Assembly: GCF_030012525.1 (NCBI RefSeq)
Contig: NZ_CP124855.1
Span: forward strand, 1,302,001 to 1,366,000
Length of the DNA stretch: 64,000 nucleotides
Origin: Chryseobacterium gotjawalense
Lineage (GTDB): Bacteria; Bacteroidota; Bacteroidia; Flavobacteriales; Weeksellaceae
Direction of reading: 5' to 3'
Shown: positions 27,273-35,214 of the stretch, one piece after another
Layout: each line of letters starts with the position of its first letter
How positions within the stretch are numbered: the first letter of the stretch is position 1
Notes under the pieces: model-generated
Told to the model about the DNA's origin: nothing
Databases searched by the model: none
Seen by the model: only the letters and a program-made list of their open reading frames with translations
Program-made: the position numbers and the translations under genes

Positions 27273-28026
27273 AATGAATCCTGAAAATCCAAATACCGCC
27301 ATCACTGCTGAAAACATCACCAAATCGTTCGGTGATTTCGTGGCGGTTGACCACATCAGTTTTGAAGTAAAAAAAGGAGAAATTTTTGGTTTCCTCGGAG
27401 CGAACGGTGCCGGAAAAACAACCGCGATGAGAATGTTCTGCGGACTTTCTGTTCCTACTTCCGGAAATGCAACGGTTGCCGGTTTTGATATTTATCGCGA
27501 TACAGAAAAAATCAAAAGAAATATCGGCTACATGAGCCAGAAATTTTCACTCTACGGCAATCTGACCGTTAAAGAAAATCTGGAGTTTTTCGGGGGAATT
27601 TATGGAATTCCAAGAAAAGAACTGAAAACAAAAAGTGCAGAACTCATCCGGAAATTGGGGCTGGAAGAGGAAAAGAACAAACTGGTATCGCAGCTTCCTC
27701 TAGGTTGGAAACAGAAACTGGCATTCTCTGTCTCCATCTTTCATCAACCTGAAATTGTGTTTTTAGATGAACCCACAGGCGGCGTTGATCCTGTAACACG
27801 GAGACAGTTCTGGAGCATGATTTATGAAGCGGCTGACCGTGGAATCACCATTTTCGTAACCACCCATTATATGGATGAAGCAGAATATTGCGACCGCGTC
27901 TCTATCATGGTCGATGGAAAAATTGCCGCACTGGATACGCCATCCCATCTGAAAAAACAGTTTAATGCAGTAACGATGGATGACGTTTTTTATGAACTGG
28001 CGCGTGGCGCGCAACGGACTGAATAA
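27259..28026 (+). CDS. ABC transporter ATP-binding protein (second NBD)
   Basis: A 255-residue ATPase. Walker A GANGAGKTT is near residue 52-60, Walker B IVFLDEPTGG near 162-171, and the H-loop His is present in TTHYMDEA. The signature, however, reads LPLGWKQK in place of LSGGxxQ, as I recall for the C-terminal half of YbhF. It pairs with the preceding ATPase. The start at 27259 overlaps the upstream gene; an ATG at 27274 is an alternative. It precedes the first permease gene by 15 nt. Confidence 0.92.
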   Translation: MKTIKMNPENPNTAITAENITKSFGDFVAVDHISFEVKKGEIFGFLGANGAGKTTAMRMFCGLSVPTSGNATVAGFDIYRDTEKIKRNIGYMSQKFSLYGNLTVKENLEFFGGIYGIPRKELKTKSAELIRKLGLEEEKNKLVSQLPLGWKQKLAFSVSIFHQPEIVFLDEPTGGVDPVTRRQFWSMIYEAADRGITIFVTTHYMDEAEYCDRVSIMVDGKIAALDTPSHLKKQFNAVTMDDVFYELARGAQRTE

Positions 28027-28041
28027 GAAAGAACTTTAAAA

Positions 28042-29142
28042 ATGAACCAACTCCTCACATTTGTACAAAAAGAATTTTATCATGTGTTACGTGATAAAAG
28101 AACTTTGCTTATTCTTTTCGGGATGCCGGTCGTGCAGGTTCTGCTCTTCGGTTTCGCCCTAAGTACGGAGGTTAAAAACACAAAAATCGGAGTTCTCGAT
28201 CAGGACAAGACCCAAATCTCCGCCGAGCTGATCTCGAAAATAAATGCCAACCAATATTTCGATGTCGATAAATATTTGAAATCCATCGATCAGGCCGAAA
28301 ATGCTTTTAAAGGTGGAGAAATAAAAATGATTCTGGTTATCCCACAGCAGTTTACGGAAAATTTAATCTTAGGAAAAAAAACACAGCTCCAACTGATTAC
28401 CGACGGAACCGACATCAATCTCGCCAATCAGATTTACAATTTCATGTCCAATATTTTAATGGATTATAATGGTCAACAAACCTTGCAAAATGTTTCCGGT
28501 GTGCAGCCTGAAATACGGATGCTCTACAATCCTCAACTTAAAGGGGCACCCAATTTCGTTCCCGGCGTCATGGCCTTAATTCTTCTCATTATCTGCGTAT
28601 TAATGACCGCCGTTGCCATCGTACGCGAAAAAGAATCGGGAACCATGGAGGTTCTTTTGGTATCGCCTATGAAACCATCCACCATCATTCTGGCCAAGGC
28701 GATTCCGTACTTTATATTGTCGATGGTTATTCTTATTTCCATCATGATTTTAAGTGTGACCCTACTCGATTTACCCATCAAAGGAAACCTGATCCTGCTT
28801 TTTCTGGTCAGTACGATATTCATTATCACCAATCTGTTACTCGGGATTTTAATTTCAATTTTAACCGATACGCAACAGGTCGCCATGCTGATTTCCCTCG
28901 TCGGAACCATGCTTCCCACTTTAATGCTGAGTGGTTTTATGTTCCCCGTCGAAAACATGCCGGTTCCGCTGCAGCTCATCAGCAACCTCATCCCGGCAAA
29001 ATGGTATTATGAAATCGTAAAAAACGTGATGATCAAAGGCACCGGCCTGGAAGTCATCTGGAAACAGACACTGATCCTTTTAGCAATGATGGCGCTCTTG
29101 TTCGTCATCGCTGTGAAAAAATTTAAAATACGATTGGAGTAA
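28042..29142 (+). CDS. ABC-2 type permease
   Basis: A 366-residue permease of the ABC-2/YhhJ type. An N-terminal helix (about 20-40) is followed by a large extracytoplasmic domain (about 45-170), then five helices with VREKESGTMEVLLVSPM near 195-211, the conserved cytoplasmic loop of this family. It forms the membrane channel with the next permease. It is 15 nt after the second ATPase gene. Confidence 0.9.
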   Translation: MNQLLTFVQKEFYHVLRDKRTLLILFGMPVVQVLLFGFALSTEVKNTKIGVLDQDKTQISAELISKINANQYFDVDKYLKSIDQAENAFKGGEIKMILVIPQQFTENLILGKKTQLQLITDGTDINLANQIYNFMSNILMDYNGQQTLQNVSGVQPEIRMLYNPQLKGAPNFVPGVMALILLIICVLMTAVAIVREKESGTMEVLLVSPMKPSTIILAKAIPYFILSMVILISIMILSVTLLDLPIKGNLILLFLVSTIFIITNLLLGILISILTDTQQVAMLISLVGTMLPTLMLSGFMFPVENMPVPLQLISNLIPAKWYYEIVKNVMIKGTGLEVIWKQTLILLAMMALLFVIAVKKFKIRLE

Positions 29143-29147
29143 GATGA

Positions 29148-29191
29148 TAGACGGATAGATGCTAGACGGATAGACAGCTAGACGGATAGAT
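29148..29191 (+). repeat. Triple TAGACGGATAGA repeat between permease genes
   Basis: TAGACGGATAGA[T/C] occurs at 29148, 29163 and 29179 (periods 15 and 16), inside the 87-nt gap between two permease genes. It is not coding. Confidence 0.85.
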
Positions 29192-29229
29192 GAAAGAAAA
29201 AAGAGAAAAGATTATAGACAAGAGATAAA

Positions 29230-30354
29230 ATGTTCAGAACTTTAGGCATATTAATCAAAAAAGAATTCCTGCAGATTTTCAGGAACAAAGCAATCCTGGC
29301 CGTGATTTTTGTGATGCCGGTTATTCAGCTCGTGATTCTTCCTTTGGCGGCGAGCTATGAAATTAAAAATATAAAAATTGCAGTTGTTGATCATGACAAA
29401 TCCACTTTTTCCAGAGAACTCATCCGGAAGATTACCGCTTCAGGGTATTTTGAAATCATCAATTACGGTGAAAGTTATATGCAGGCTTTTCAGGAAATTG
29501 AAACCGATAAAGTCGATTTAATTTTAGAAATCCCAAACAATTTCGAAAAAAATCTGGTTCGTGAAAACAACGAAAAAGTACTGCTCGCCATCAACGCCAT
29601 CAATGGGACAAAGGCAGGACTTTCTGCCAGTTATCTTGCGCAGATTCTACAGAATTACAACCGGCAGATCCAGGTAGAACTCGCACCGGAAACCGAAAAC
29701 ATCACAAAAACATCGGGTTTGGAAATCGTTCCCCAATTCTGGTTTAATGAAAATTACAATTACAGGCTGTCTTTGGTACCGGGAATTTTAGCGTTTCTGA
29801 TTACTTTGATTTCCGGCTATTTGACAGCGCTAAACATCGTTCAGGAAAAAGAAAACGGAACCATCGAACAGATTAATGTATCGCCGGTTACGAAAACAGA
29901 TTTTATCATGGGGAAACTCATCCCTTTTTGGTTACTGGCGATGCTGGCCTTTACTATCGGACTTTTGGTGACCATCTTGGTGTACGGAATTCAAATGCAG
30001 GGAAGTTTTCTGCTGCTCTATGGATTTGTTGCGGTTTATCTCATCGCCATTTTAGGACTGGGACTTTTGGTTTCTGTTTACAGTGAAACCCAGCAGCAAG
30101 CCATGTTTGTCGTCTTTTTCTTTATGATGATTTTCGTTTTGATGAGCGGACTATTTACACCTGTAGAAAGCATGACCGACTGGGCAAAATATATCGCCTA
30201 CGCCAATCCGGTAACTTACGGTGTAGACGCTATCCGGTTGATTATACTCAAAAACAGCAGCTTCAAAGATTTACTGCCTCATTTTGGGTTTATCACCGGA
30301 TTGGCAATCGTTGTCATTTCGTGGGCGGTATTGCGGTATAGAAAAACGAATTAG
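29230..30354 (+). CDS. ABC-2 type permease
   Basis: A 374-residue ABC-2 permease paralogous to the preceding one. It has an N-terminal helix, a large periplasmic domain, and the cytoplasmic VQEKENGTIEQINVSPV loop near 200-216, with a further four to five helices toward the C-terminus. Together the two permeases and two ATPases would make one full exporter working with the adaptor and TolC. It is the last gene of the locus; no terminator is obvious downstream. Confidence 0.9.
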   Translation: MFRTLGILIKKEFLQIFRNKAILAVIFVMPVIQLVILPLAASYEIKNIKIAVVDHDKSTFSRELIRKITASGYFEIINYGESYMQAFQEIETDKVDLILEIPNNFEKNLVRENNEKVLLAINAINGTKAGLSASYLAQILQNYNRQIQVELAPETENITKTSGLEIVPQFWFNENYNYRLSLVPGILAFLITLISGYLTALNIVQEKENGTIEQINVSPVTKTDFIMGKLIPFWLLAMLAFTIGLLVTILVYGIQMQGSFLLLYGFVAVYLIAILGLGLLVSVYSETQQQAMFVVFFFMMIFVLMSGLFTPVESMTDWAKYIAYANPVTYGVDAIRLIILKNSSFKDLLPHFGFITGLAIVVISWAVLRYRKTN

Positions 30355-30578
30355 AAATAAAGAATTTAACCATTAGGAATAATAAAGTATTAAGAAAATT
30401 AAGTTTTATAAAAACAGAACAAAGTGTTCAGACAAAAGCGGCGAAAAACACCTTTCCTAATCCAATTAATTTCTAAATGATAAAAAAGTAAAATACTGAT
30501 TTTTCTTTTGCAGACTGAGTAGAAGCCCTTTAATTAAAGAACATCAATTATTAAGCGTATATTTATGTATTTACAATT
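30355..30578 (+). other. Intergenic spacer, no gene
   Basis: The 224-nt gap is A/T-rich. A motif ACAAAAGCGGCGAAAAACACC near 30431 resembles the CGCAAAAG-type dispersed sequence seen at 55185. A TATATTTA sequence near 30560 could be a -7 element for the next gene. Nothing else is supported. Confidence 0.35.
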
Positions 30579-30950
30579 ATGAAAAAAACAATACTACTCA
30601 TCTTCCTTCTCCTGTTCGGATTCCTCACACTTTTCATGAGCAGTTCGGTCTTATTTGACTGGTTTGGAATCAGAGCAAAAGAAGGCAATTTTGTTCCGTT
30701 CATCGTTTGGGCGAACTGGCTTTGTGGAGTGCTTTATTTAATTACTGCCTATGCAATTTTTAAAAATCAGGTTTGGGCGAAGGTGCCTTTAATTATTTCA
30801 TTAATAATCCTGATTCTGGCTTATGCTGGGTTATTTATTCACATCAATAATGGGGGATTATTTGAAACAAAAACCGTGGGGGCGATGGCTTTCAGAATTT
30901 TAGTGTCGGCAACATTTTTATATATCACAACAAAAATTTCTAAAAAATGA
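30579..30950 (+). CDS. Small four-helix membrane protein
   Basis: A 123-residue membrane protein with four predicted helices (about 4-26, 45-62, 68-88, 100-118). No family is recognised. The stop overlaps the start of the next gene by 4 nt (ATGA), so the two are translationally coupled, which suggests a shared function with the His-rich lipoprotein. Confidence 0.7.
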   Translation: MKKTILLIFLLLFGFLTLFMSSSVLFDWFGIRAKEGNFVPFIVWANWLCGVLYLITAYAIFKNQVWAKVPLIISLIILILAYAGLFIHINNGGLFETKTVGAMAFRILVSATFLYITTKISKK

Positions 30951-31438
30951 AAAAACTATTTGTATCTGCAATCCTCGGATTAACAATCGTAATTTCCTGT
31001 GAGAAGAAACAGGAGGAACATGTACACCAGGAGAAAACAGCGACAGAGCAACACGTTGCTGACGAACATGCAACAGAAAATAAGGAAAAATCTGATGACC
31101 ATGACGATCATGTAAAACTGGAATTAAACAACGGCGCAAAATGGGCTGCGAATGCAGAAATGAAACCTTTTATCTCCGAGATGGAAACCCAGCTTAATGC
31201 GTACAAACCGGAAAATGGTGACTATAAAATGTTGGCGGCTCACCTGAGTGCCACAAATGATAATCTTGTAAAAAGCTGTACGATGACAGGGACATCTCAT
31301 GAGATCCTGCACGCCTGGTTAGCTCCTTACATGAAAGAAATAGAAAAACTAAAGAAAGCTGAAAACCGGGAAGATGCCAATCACATCGTTGGCAAACTCA
31401 AAGAATCGATGAAGGAATACCATCAATATTTTGATTAG
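30947..31438 (+). CDS. His-rich lipoprotein, metal-binding type
   Basis: A 163-residue predicted lipoprotein: a signal peptide with lipobox (VISC) near residue 18, then a 40-residue low-complexity linker rich in His, Glu and Asp (EEHVHQEK, DDHDDHVK), then a helical domain with KWAANAEMKPFI. His/Asp-rich linkers of this kind often bind zinc, copper or nickel. The C-terminal domain resembles small helical proteins found near metal-efflux loci in Flavobacteriia, by recollection. Coupled to the preceding membrane protein by a 4-nt overlap. A strong terminator follows. Confidence 0.7.
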   Translation: MKKLFVSAILGLTIVISCEKKQEEHVHQEKTATEQHVADEHATENKEKSDDHDDHVKLELNNGAKWAANAEMKPFISEMETQLNAYKPENGDYKMLAAHLSATNDNLVKSCTMTGTSHEILHAWLAPYMKEIEKLKKAENREDANHIVGKLKESMKEYHQYFD

Positions 31439-31453
31439 AAAAGAGTATCAATT

Positions 31454-31486
31454 GTAACCTTCAGTATATCTGGAGGTTACTTTTTT
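31454..31486 (+). terminator. Intrinsic terminator
   Basis: The 11-bp stem GTAACCTTCAG/CTGGAGGTTAC (one G-T pair) with a 5-nt loop is followed by six T residues. It ends the His-rich lipoprotein unit before the convergent FUSC gene. Confidence 0.9.
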
Positions 31487-31490
31487 AATC

Positions 31491-32564
31491 TCAATTCCTG
31501 TTCAACTTCATTTTTGTTCCGCGGATCTTCTTTTCTATAGTGGCGATTAAAGTGTGGTGATGCAAAAACCATCCAGCAGCAAGTCCGATTAAACTTCCGA
31601 TGACCGTATCTAAAATCCTTGCTCCCATTAATTCATTAACATTAATCATCGCTCCCGAAGAATTTTCAGCGAGAAAAATGGTTAAAGGCGTAATGAAAAT
31701 AACTGCCAAACCGTAATTGCGGACCACGATGAGTTCGATCACAAACTGCAAACCTGCAATAATTAAAACCAATGCCAAACCTTTTGGTTCTAAAATCAAA
31801 ATGATCCAGGTAACTCCCATGCCAATAAATGTCCCGATGATGCGGTGCAAATTGCGCTGTCGTGTGTGTAGTAAATCTTTGCCCTGCATAATTGCCAAGG
31901 CGGAAACGGGAATCCAATAAGCGCTTTTCATTTCTAAAATATTGGCGGTTAAAAGTGCTGAAAACATCGCGACGGCAAGAATAAGACTTTCGACAATACC
32001 CGTATAGCGTTTCTTTTTCAGAACTCTTCTCGCTTTTGGTGCTTCTGCTTTTTTCGCAATGAAAACCGAATAGAAAAATGCCAAACATACAGAAAGCATT
32101 GCACCCATCGAAACCAAACCCACTCTCACAGGAATCGATTCGAACTCAAAAGGAAGGGAAATGGCCACTGCACCAATCATAATGAAAAAGAAATTTCCCG
32201 GCGGCGGAATATCAAAATAGGTTGATATTAAATGAGCAAGAAAAGCGATCAGTCCAAGCGCAGCAGCACTTACGTAGGGATTAAAACTCAAGACCGATCC
32301 CAACGCAAACGAAAGCGTAAAACCGAAGGCACAAACACACAGATGAATCATTCTTTTAGCGAGGGGCGCTTGCGTAAAGTAAAGAATTACCAAGGCACCG
32401 ATGCTCGCAAGATTTCCGTATGCAGGTTTCTGAAAATACCACCCAATAAAAAGGCAAACACCAACACAGATTCCCGCTAAAAAAGGAAAATGCCAAAGTC
32501 GCTCTGTTTTTTTGATTTCCACGAGCGATTTTACGTGGTCATTTAATTGATGTTGAAATCTCAT
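31491..32564 (-). CDS. FUSC family inner membrane protein
   Basis: A 357-residue membrane protein with two sets of hydrophobic segments separated by a cytosolic loop, the arrangement of the FUSC/YccS family (aromatic acid exporter-related). The C-terminal part contains the family-like GARILDTVIGSLIGLAAGWF. Function is not established for bacterial members; some are linked to efflux of aromatic acids. It starts 5 nt downstream of the mazG stop, so it is likely co-transcribed with mazG. Confidence 0.8.
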   Translation of the reverse strand: MRFQHQLNDHVKSLVEIKKTERLWHFPFLAGICVGVCLFIGWYFQKPAYGNLASIGALVILYFTQAPLAKRMIHLCVCAFGFTLSFALGSVLSFNPYVSAAALGLIAFLAHLISTYFDIPPPGNFFFIMIGAVAISLPFEFESIPVRVGLVSMGAMLSVCLAFFYSVFIAKKAEAPKARRVLKKKRYTGIVESLILAVAMFSALLTANILEMKSAYWIPVSALAIMQGKDLLHTRQRNLHRIIGTFIGMGVTWIILILEPKGLALVLIIAGLQFVIELIVVRNYGLAVIFITPLTIFLAENSSGAMINVNELMGARILDTVIGSLIGLAAGWFLHHHTLIATIEKKIRGTKMKLNRN

Positions 32565-32569
32565 TTTTC

Positions 32570-33337
32570 TTATTCAAATAGTTTAGCTTCTTCCCAAAGT
32601 TCATCCATTTGCTCCAGACTTAAATCTGATAAACTGATATTTTTTGCGAGTGCCAGATTCTCCATTTTCTGAAATCTGCCGATGAACTTATTATTGGTTC
32701 TTTCCAAAGCCGAATCAGGATTGATCCCTAAAATTCTGGCATAATTAATGAGCGAGAAAAAAACATCGCCCAACTCCGATTCTTTTTTGTCCAAATCGGT
32801 TTCAGCGTGGAATTCCGCGAGTTCCTCATCTACTTTTTTCCAGGCATCTTCGGCGTTGGCAAACTCAAAACCGATTCCTTTTACTTTATCCTGAATCCGG
32901 TACGCTTTTATCAAACTCGGAGTTCCTTTCGTCACGCCAGAAAGTACGGATTTGTTGCCTTCTTTCAGTTTCAGTTTTTCCCAGTTTTGTTTAACTTCTT
33001 CTTCATCTTTCACCTCCAAATTACCATAAATATGGGGATGGCGGAAAATAAGTTTTTCATTTAAAGAATTAATCACATCAGCGATATCAAAACTTCCTTT
33101 CTCAGATCCGATTTTTGCATAAAAAACCAAATGGAGCAGAACATCTCCCAACTCCTTTTTGATCTCCGGTAAGTCCTCTTGCAGCAAAGCATCAGAAAGT
33201 TCATAAACTTCTTCCAAAGTCAAGTGCCGAAGGGTCTGCAAAGTCTGTTTTTGATCCCACGGACATTTTTCGCGCAGATCATTCATGATATCGAGTAAGC
33301 GGTCGAAAGAGGCTAATTGTTCTGCTCTGGAATTCAT
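32570..33337 (-). CDS. mazG: Nucleoside triphosphate pyrophosphohydrolase MazG
   Basis: Hydrolyses NTPs to NMPs and pyrophosphate, with a housecleaning or stringent-response role known from E. coli MazG. It has two tandem MazG domains (about 1-115 and 150-245), with EEVYE plus ELGDVLLHLVFY and later ELGDVFFSLINY helices that carry the acidic Mg ligands. The ATG at 33337 is preferred to one at 33367, because a promoter-like TAAATTTG lies over the longer N-terminus and the extension is repetitive non-coding-like DNA. Followed by FUSC after 5 nt. Confidence 0.93.
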   Translation of the reverse strand: MNSRAEQLASFDRLLDIMNDLREKCPWDQKQTLQTLRHLTLEEVYELSDALLQEDLPEIKKELGDVLLHLVFYAKIGSEKGSFDIADVINSLNEKLIFRHPHIYGNLEVKDEEEVKQNWEKLKLKEGNKSVLSGVTKGTPSLIKAYRIQDKVKGIGFEFANAEDAWKKVDEELAEFHAETDLDKKESELGDVFFSLINYARILGINPDSALERTNNKFIGRFQKMENLALAKNISLSDLSLEQMDELWEEAKLFE

Positions 33338-33364
33338 GGGGTGTAGGGTGTTGGGTGATGGATG

Positions 33365-33397
33365 CAAATTTAGTTTAAATAAAAAAACTTCGACAAA
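33365..33397 (-). promoter_or_regulatory. mazG promoter, overlapping a terminator stem
   Basis: On the minus strand, TTTG (33397-33394), a 21-nt spacer and TAAATTTG (33372-33365) match the Bacteroidota promoter pattern. The TTTG is part of the stem of the upstream gene's terminator. Confidence 0.55.
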
Positions 33398-33417
33398 AAT
33401 TTAATTCCTTGTCGAAG
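33381..33417 (-). terminator. Intrinsic terminator of DUF5606 gene
   Basis: A 9-bp stem CTTCGACAA/TTGTCGAAG with 12-nt loop, followed on the minus strand by seven T residues. Confidence 0.9.
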
Positions 33418-33475
33418 CAGATTTATTTTAATGGAAAAAAAAATTGCAATATTACTGATTAAAAATTGCGGCTGT

Positions 33476-34027
33476 TTATCCCATTTTTCGGTGTGTACTT
33501 TTCGGCGCTGATTTGGCTGATGAAGTAGAAGCTTTCGCTTTTGGAGTGGTTGCTTTCTCTGTTTTTGGAGCTGCTTTTTTAGTTTCCTTTTTTTCTGCGA
33601 TTGCCGGTTCTTCTTCGGCCTCGACCTCTGGTTTAACAAAACTGTCCGGCGTAATATATCCCGCTTTGTGAAGGATATTATACCATTGAGCCAATTTTTT
33701 GATGTCGGAAACATATACTCTTTCCTTGTCATAATTGGGCAGAGATGTAGACATCAATGCTCGCAAATCCTCTTCGGAAGATTTATGAGAAATCGTTTCT
33801 TTATAATCTTCGTTTTTTGCTAAGTTTTCGAAAACCTCAAACAAAGGAATTTCATTGTCTTTCGTAAACATCGCGATATTATCGAGCAAGCTTACTTGTG
33901 AAGAATTAGAAATACTGACTTTTTTCTTGGTCAGCACATCTTCGATGATAAATCCGTTTTTCAACTGCGAAATCAATTTGTAAAGTCCTGGTTTCCCGGA
34001 AATTGATATTATTTTCTCTAACTTCAT
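33476..34027 (-). CDS. DUF5606 family protein
   Basis: A 183-residue protein. The N-terminal domain (about 1-130) starts KLEKIISISGKPGLYKLIS and matches the DUF5606 family found in Bacteroidota, of unknown function. A C-terminal tail of about 45 residues is Ala, Lys, Ser and Pro rich, a low-complexity region like a flexible or nucleic-acid-binding tail. It lies 58 nt after def on the same strand, and has its own terminator. Confidence 0.8.
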   Translation of the reverse strand: MKLEKIISISGKPGLYKLISQLKNGFIIEDVLTKKKVSISNSSQVSLLDNIAMFTKDNEIPLFEVFENLAKNEDYKETISHKSSEEDLRALMSTSLPNYDKERVYVSDIKKLAQWYNILHKAGYITPDSFVKPEVEAEEEPAIAEKKETKKAAPKTEKATTPKAKASTSSAKSAPKSTHRKMG

Positions 34028-34053
34028 TTTTTTAATATTTGTTTGAATTTTAT

Positions 34054-34082
34054 TTTTAGCTGGATCCGCCTTTTAGCTGGAT
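34054..34082 (+). repeat. Direct repeat of TTTTAGCTGGAT
   Basis: Two 12-bp copies at 34054-34065 and 34071-34082, between def and the DUF5606 gene. TTTTTAGCTGG also occurs at 1576 in another spacer. Its role is unknown. Confidence 0.7.
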
Positions 34083-34085
34083 TAT

Positions 34086-34658
34086 TTACTTGGGAAATCT
34101 CATTTTATAAGTCACGGACACGTCCCCATGGGAAATCTTCAACAGTTTCCCTTTGACTAATTTTTTCTTTAATGAACTCAAATGATCGGTAAAAAGAATT
34201 CCTTCAATATGATCATATTCATGCTGAATTACGCGCGCTCTCATGTCTGAAAAAGTGTCGGTATGTTTAACGAAGTTTTCGTCATAATATTCAATCAGGA
34301 TGGTTTCTTTTCTTTTCACATCCTCACGTATATCGGGAATGGACAGACAACCTTCATTGAATTTCCATTCTTCGCCACTTTCTTCCAGAATTTTCGCGTT
34401 GATGAAAACCTTTCTGAAATCCTTCAGTTCATCGGCAATATCTGCATAATCCTCATCTTCTGCCAACGGAGAAACATCTACTACAAAAAGGCGGATATCC
34501 AAACCAATCTGTGGTGCTGCCAAACCTATGCCGTTTGCGCTGAGCATGGTTTCGAACATATTATCCAATAAGGATTTCAGCTCCGGATAATCTTTGTTAA
34601 TTTCGTGACAATGTTTTCTTAATACAGCATCTCCAAATGCTCTTATCGGTAATATCAT
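34086..34658 (-). CDS. def: Peptide deformylase
   Basis: Removes the formyl group from new N-terminal Met. The 190-residue metalloenzyme has all three motifs: GIGLAAPQ at 43-50, EGCLS at 102-106 (Cys metal ligand) and HEYDH at 146-150. The protein is cytosolic. Its start overlaps the ruvX stop by 4 nt (ATGA), which shows that ruvX and def form an operon. Confidence 0.96.
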   Translation of the reverse strand: MILPIRAFGDAVLRKHCHEINKDYPELKSLLDNMFETMLSANGIGLAAPQIGLDIRLFVVDVSPLAEDEDYADIADELKDFRKVFINAKILEESGEEWKFNEGCLSIPDIREDVKRKETILIEYYDENFVKHTDTFSDMRARVIQHEYDHIEGILFTDHLSSLKKKLVKGKLLKISHGDVSVTYKMRFPK

Positions 34659-35071
34659 TTCTGTTTCTGTTCTAAATAATTTTGCAATATAATGGTTGCA
34701 CTTATTTTATCAATCAATCCTTTTTCTTCTCTTTTCTTCTTCGTCTTTCCACTTTGTGAGATAAAAAAAGAAGCCATTTTTGAGGTAAAACGTTCATCAA
34801 AACGATCTACTTCAATGGTCGGAAATTCGGTTTTGAATTTTTCTATAAATTTCAAAATATGAACTTCCACTTCATTTAAATTTCCTTTTAAATCAGTGGG
34901 AAGTCCTACTACGATTTGCTCTACCTTGTTTTCACTAAAATACTTTTTTAAAAATAAAAAAACATCTTTGGTGGCAACAGTATCCAAACCACTGGCAATG
35001 ATTTGCATATCATCGGTGACCGCAATACCGCACCGGGCTTTTCCATAATCAATTGCTAAAATTTGTGACAT
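34655..35071 (-). CDS. ruvX: Holliday junction resolvase-like protein RuvX/YqgF
   Basis: A 138-residue RNase H-fold nuclease, of the YqgF family (proposed Holliday junction resolvase; also involved in 16S rRNA 5' processing). The start residues MSQILAIDYG show the Asp of the catalytic site, followed by GIAV; VGLPTDLKG and DERFTSK are family motifs, as is the late DKISATIILQNYL. The ATG at 35071 is preferred to 35080, since the latter falls inside a -7 element. It is divergent from the alcohol dehydrogenase gene. Confidence 0.9.
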   Translation of the reverse strand: MSQILAIDYGKARCGIAVTDDMQIIASGLDTVATKDVFLFLKKYFSENKVEQIVVGLPTDLKGNLNEVEVHILKFIEKFKTEFPTIEVDRFDERFTSKMASFFISQSGKTKKKREEKGLIDKISATIILQNYLEQKQK

Positions 35072-35077
35072 CGGGTA

Positions 35078-35085
35078 CAAATTTA
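35078..35085 (-). promoter_or_regulatory. ruvX -7 element
   Basis: TAAATTTG on the minus strand, ending six bases before the ATG at 35071. The transcript would have nearly no leader. Confidence 0.5.
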
Positions 35086-35214
35086 CAAATATTTGTCTTT
35101 GCGTACAATATTTAAAAAGTAGTGATTAAAATCATTTCTTTTTTCGGAAAAGTCACCGGTAATCTTTCTATCTTTAATAAGGCAAAAAATGTCTCATTAA
35201 TAATCACATTCATT

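Noticed and set aside
33338-33367. Ten-residue extension of MazG
   Set aside because: It lies over the -7 element and a repetitive GGGTGTAGGGTGTTGGG-type spacer, so translation from there is unlikely.
35122-35214. 31-residue extension of the alcohol dehydrogenase
   Set aside because: The family start MKALVFKGPG is at 35215, and the upstream part overlaps promoter-like DNA.
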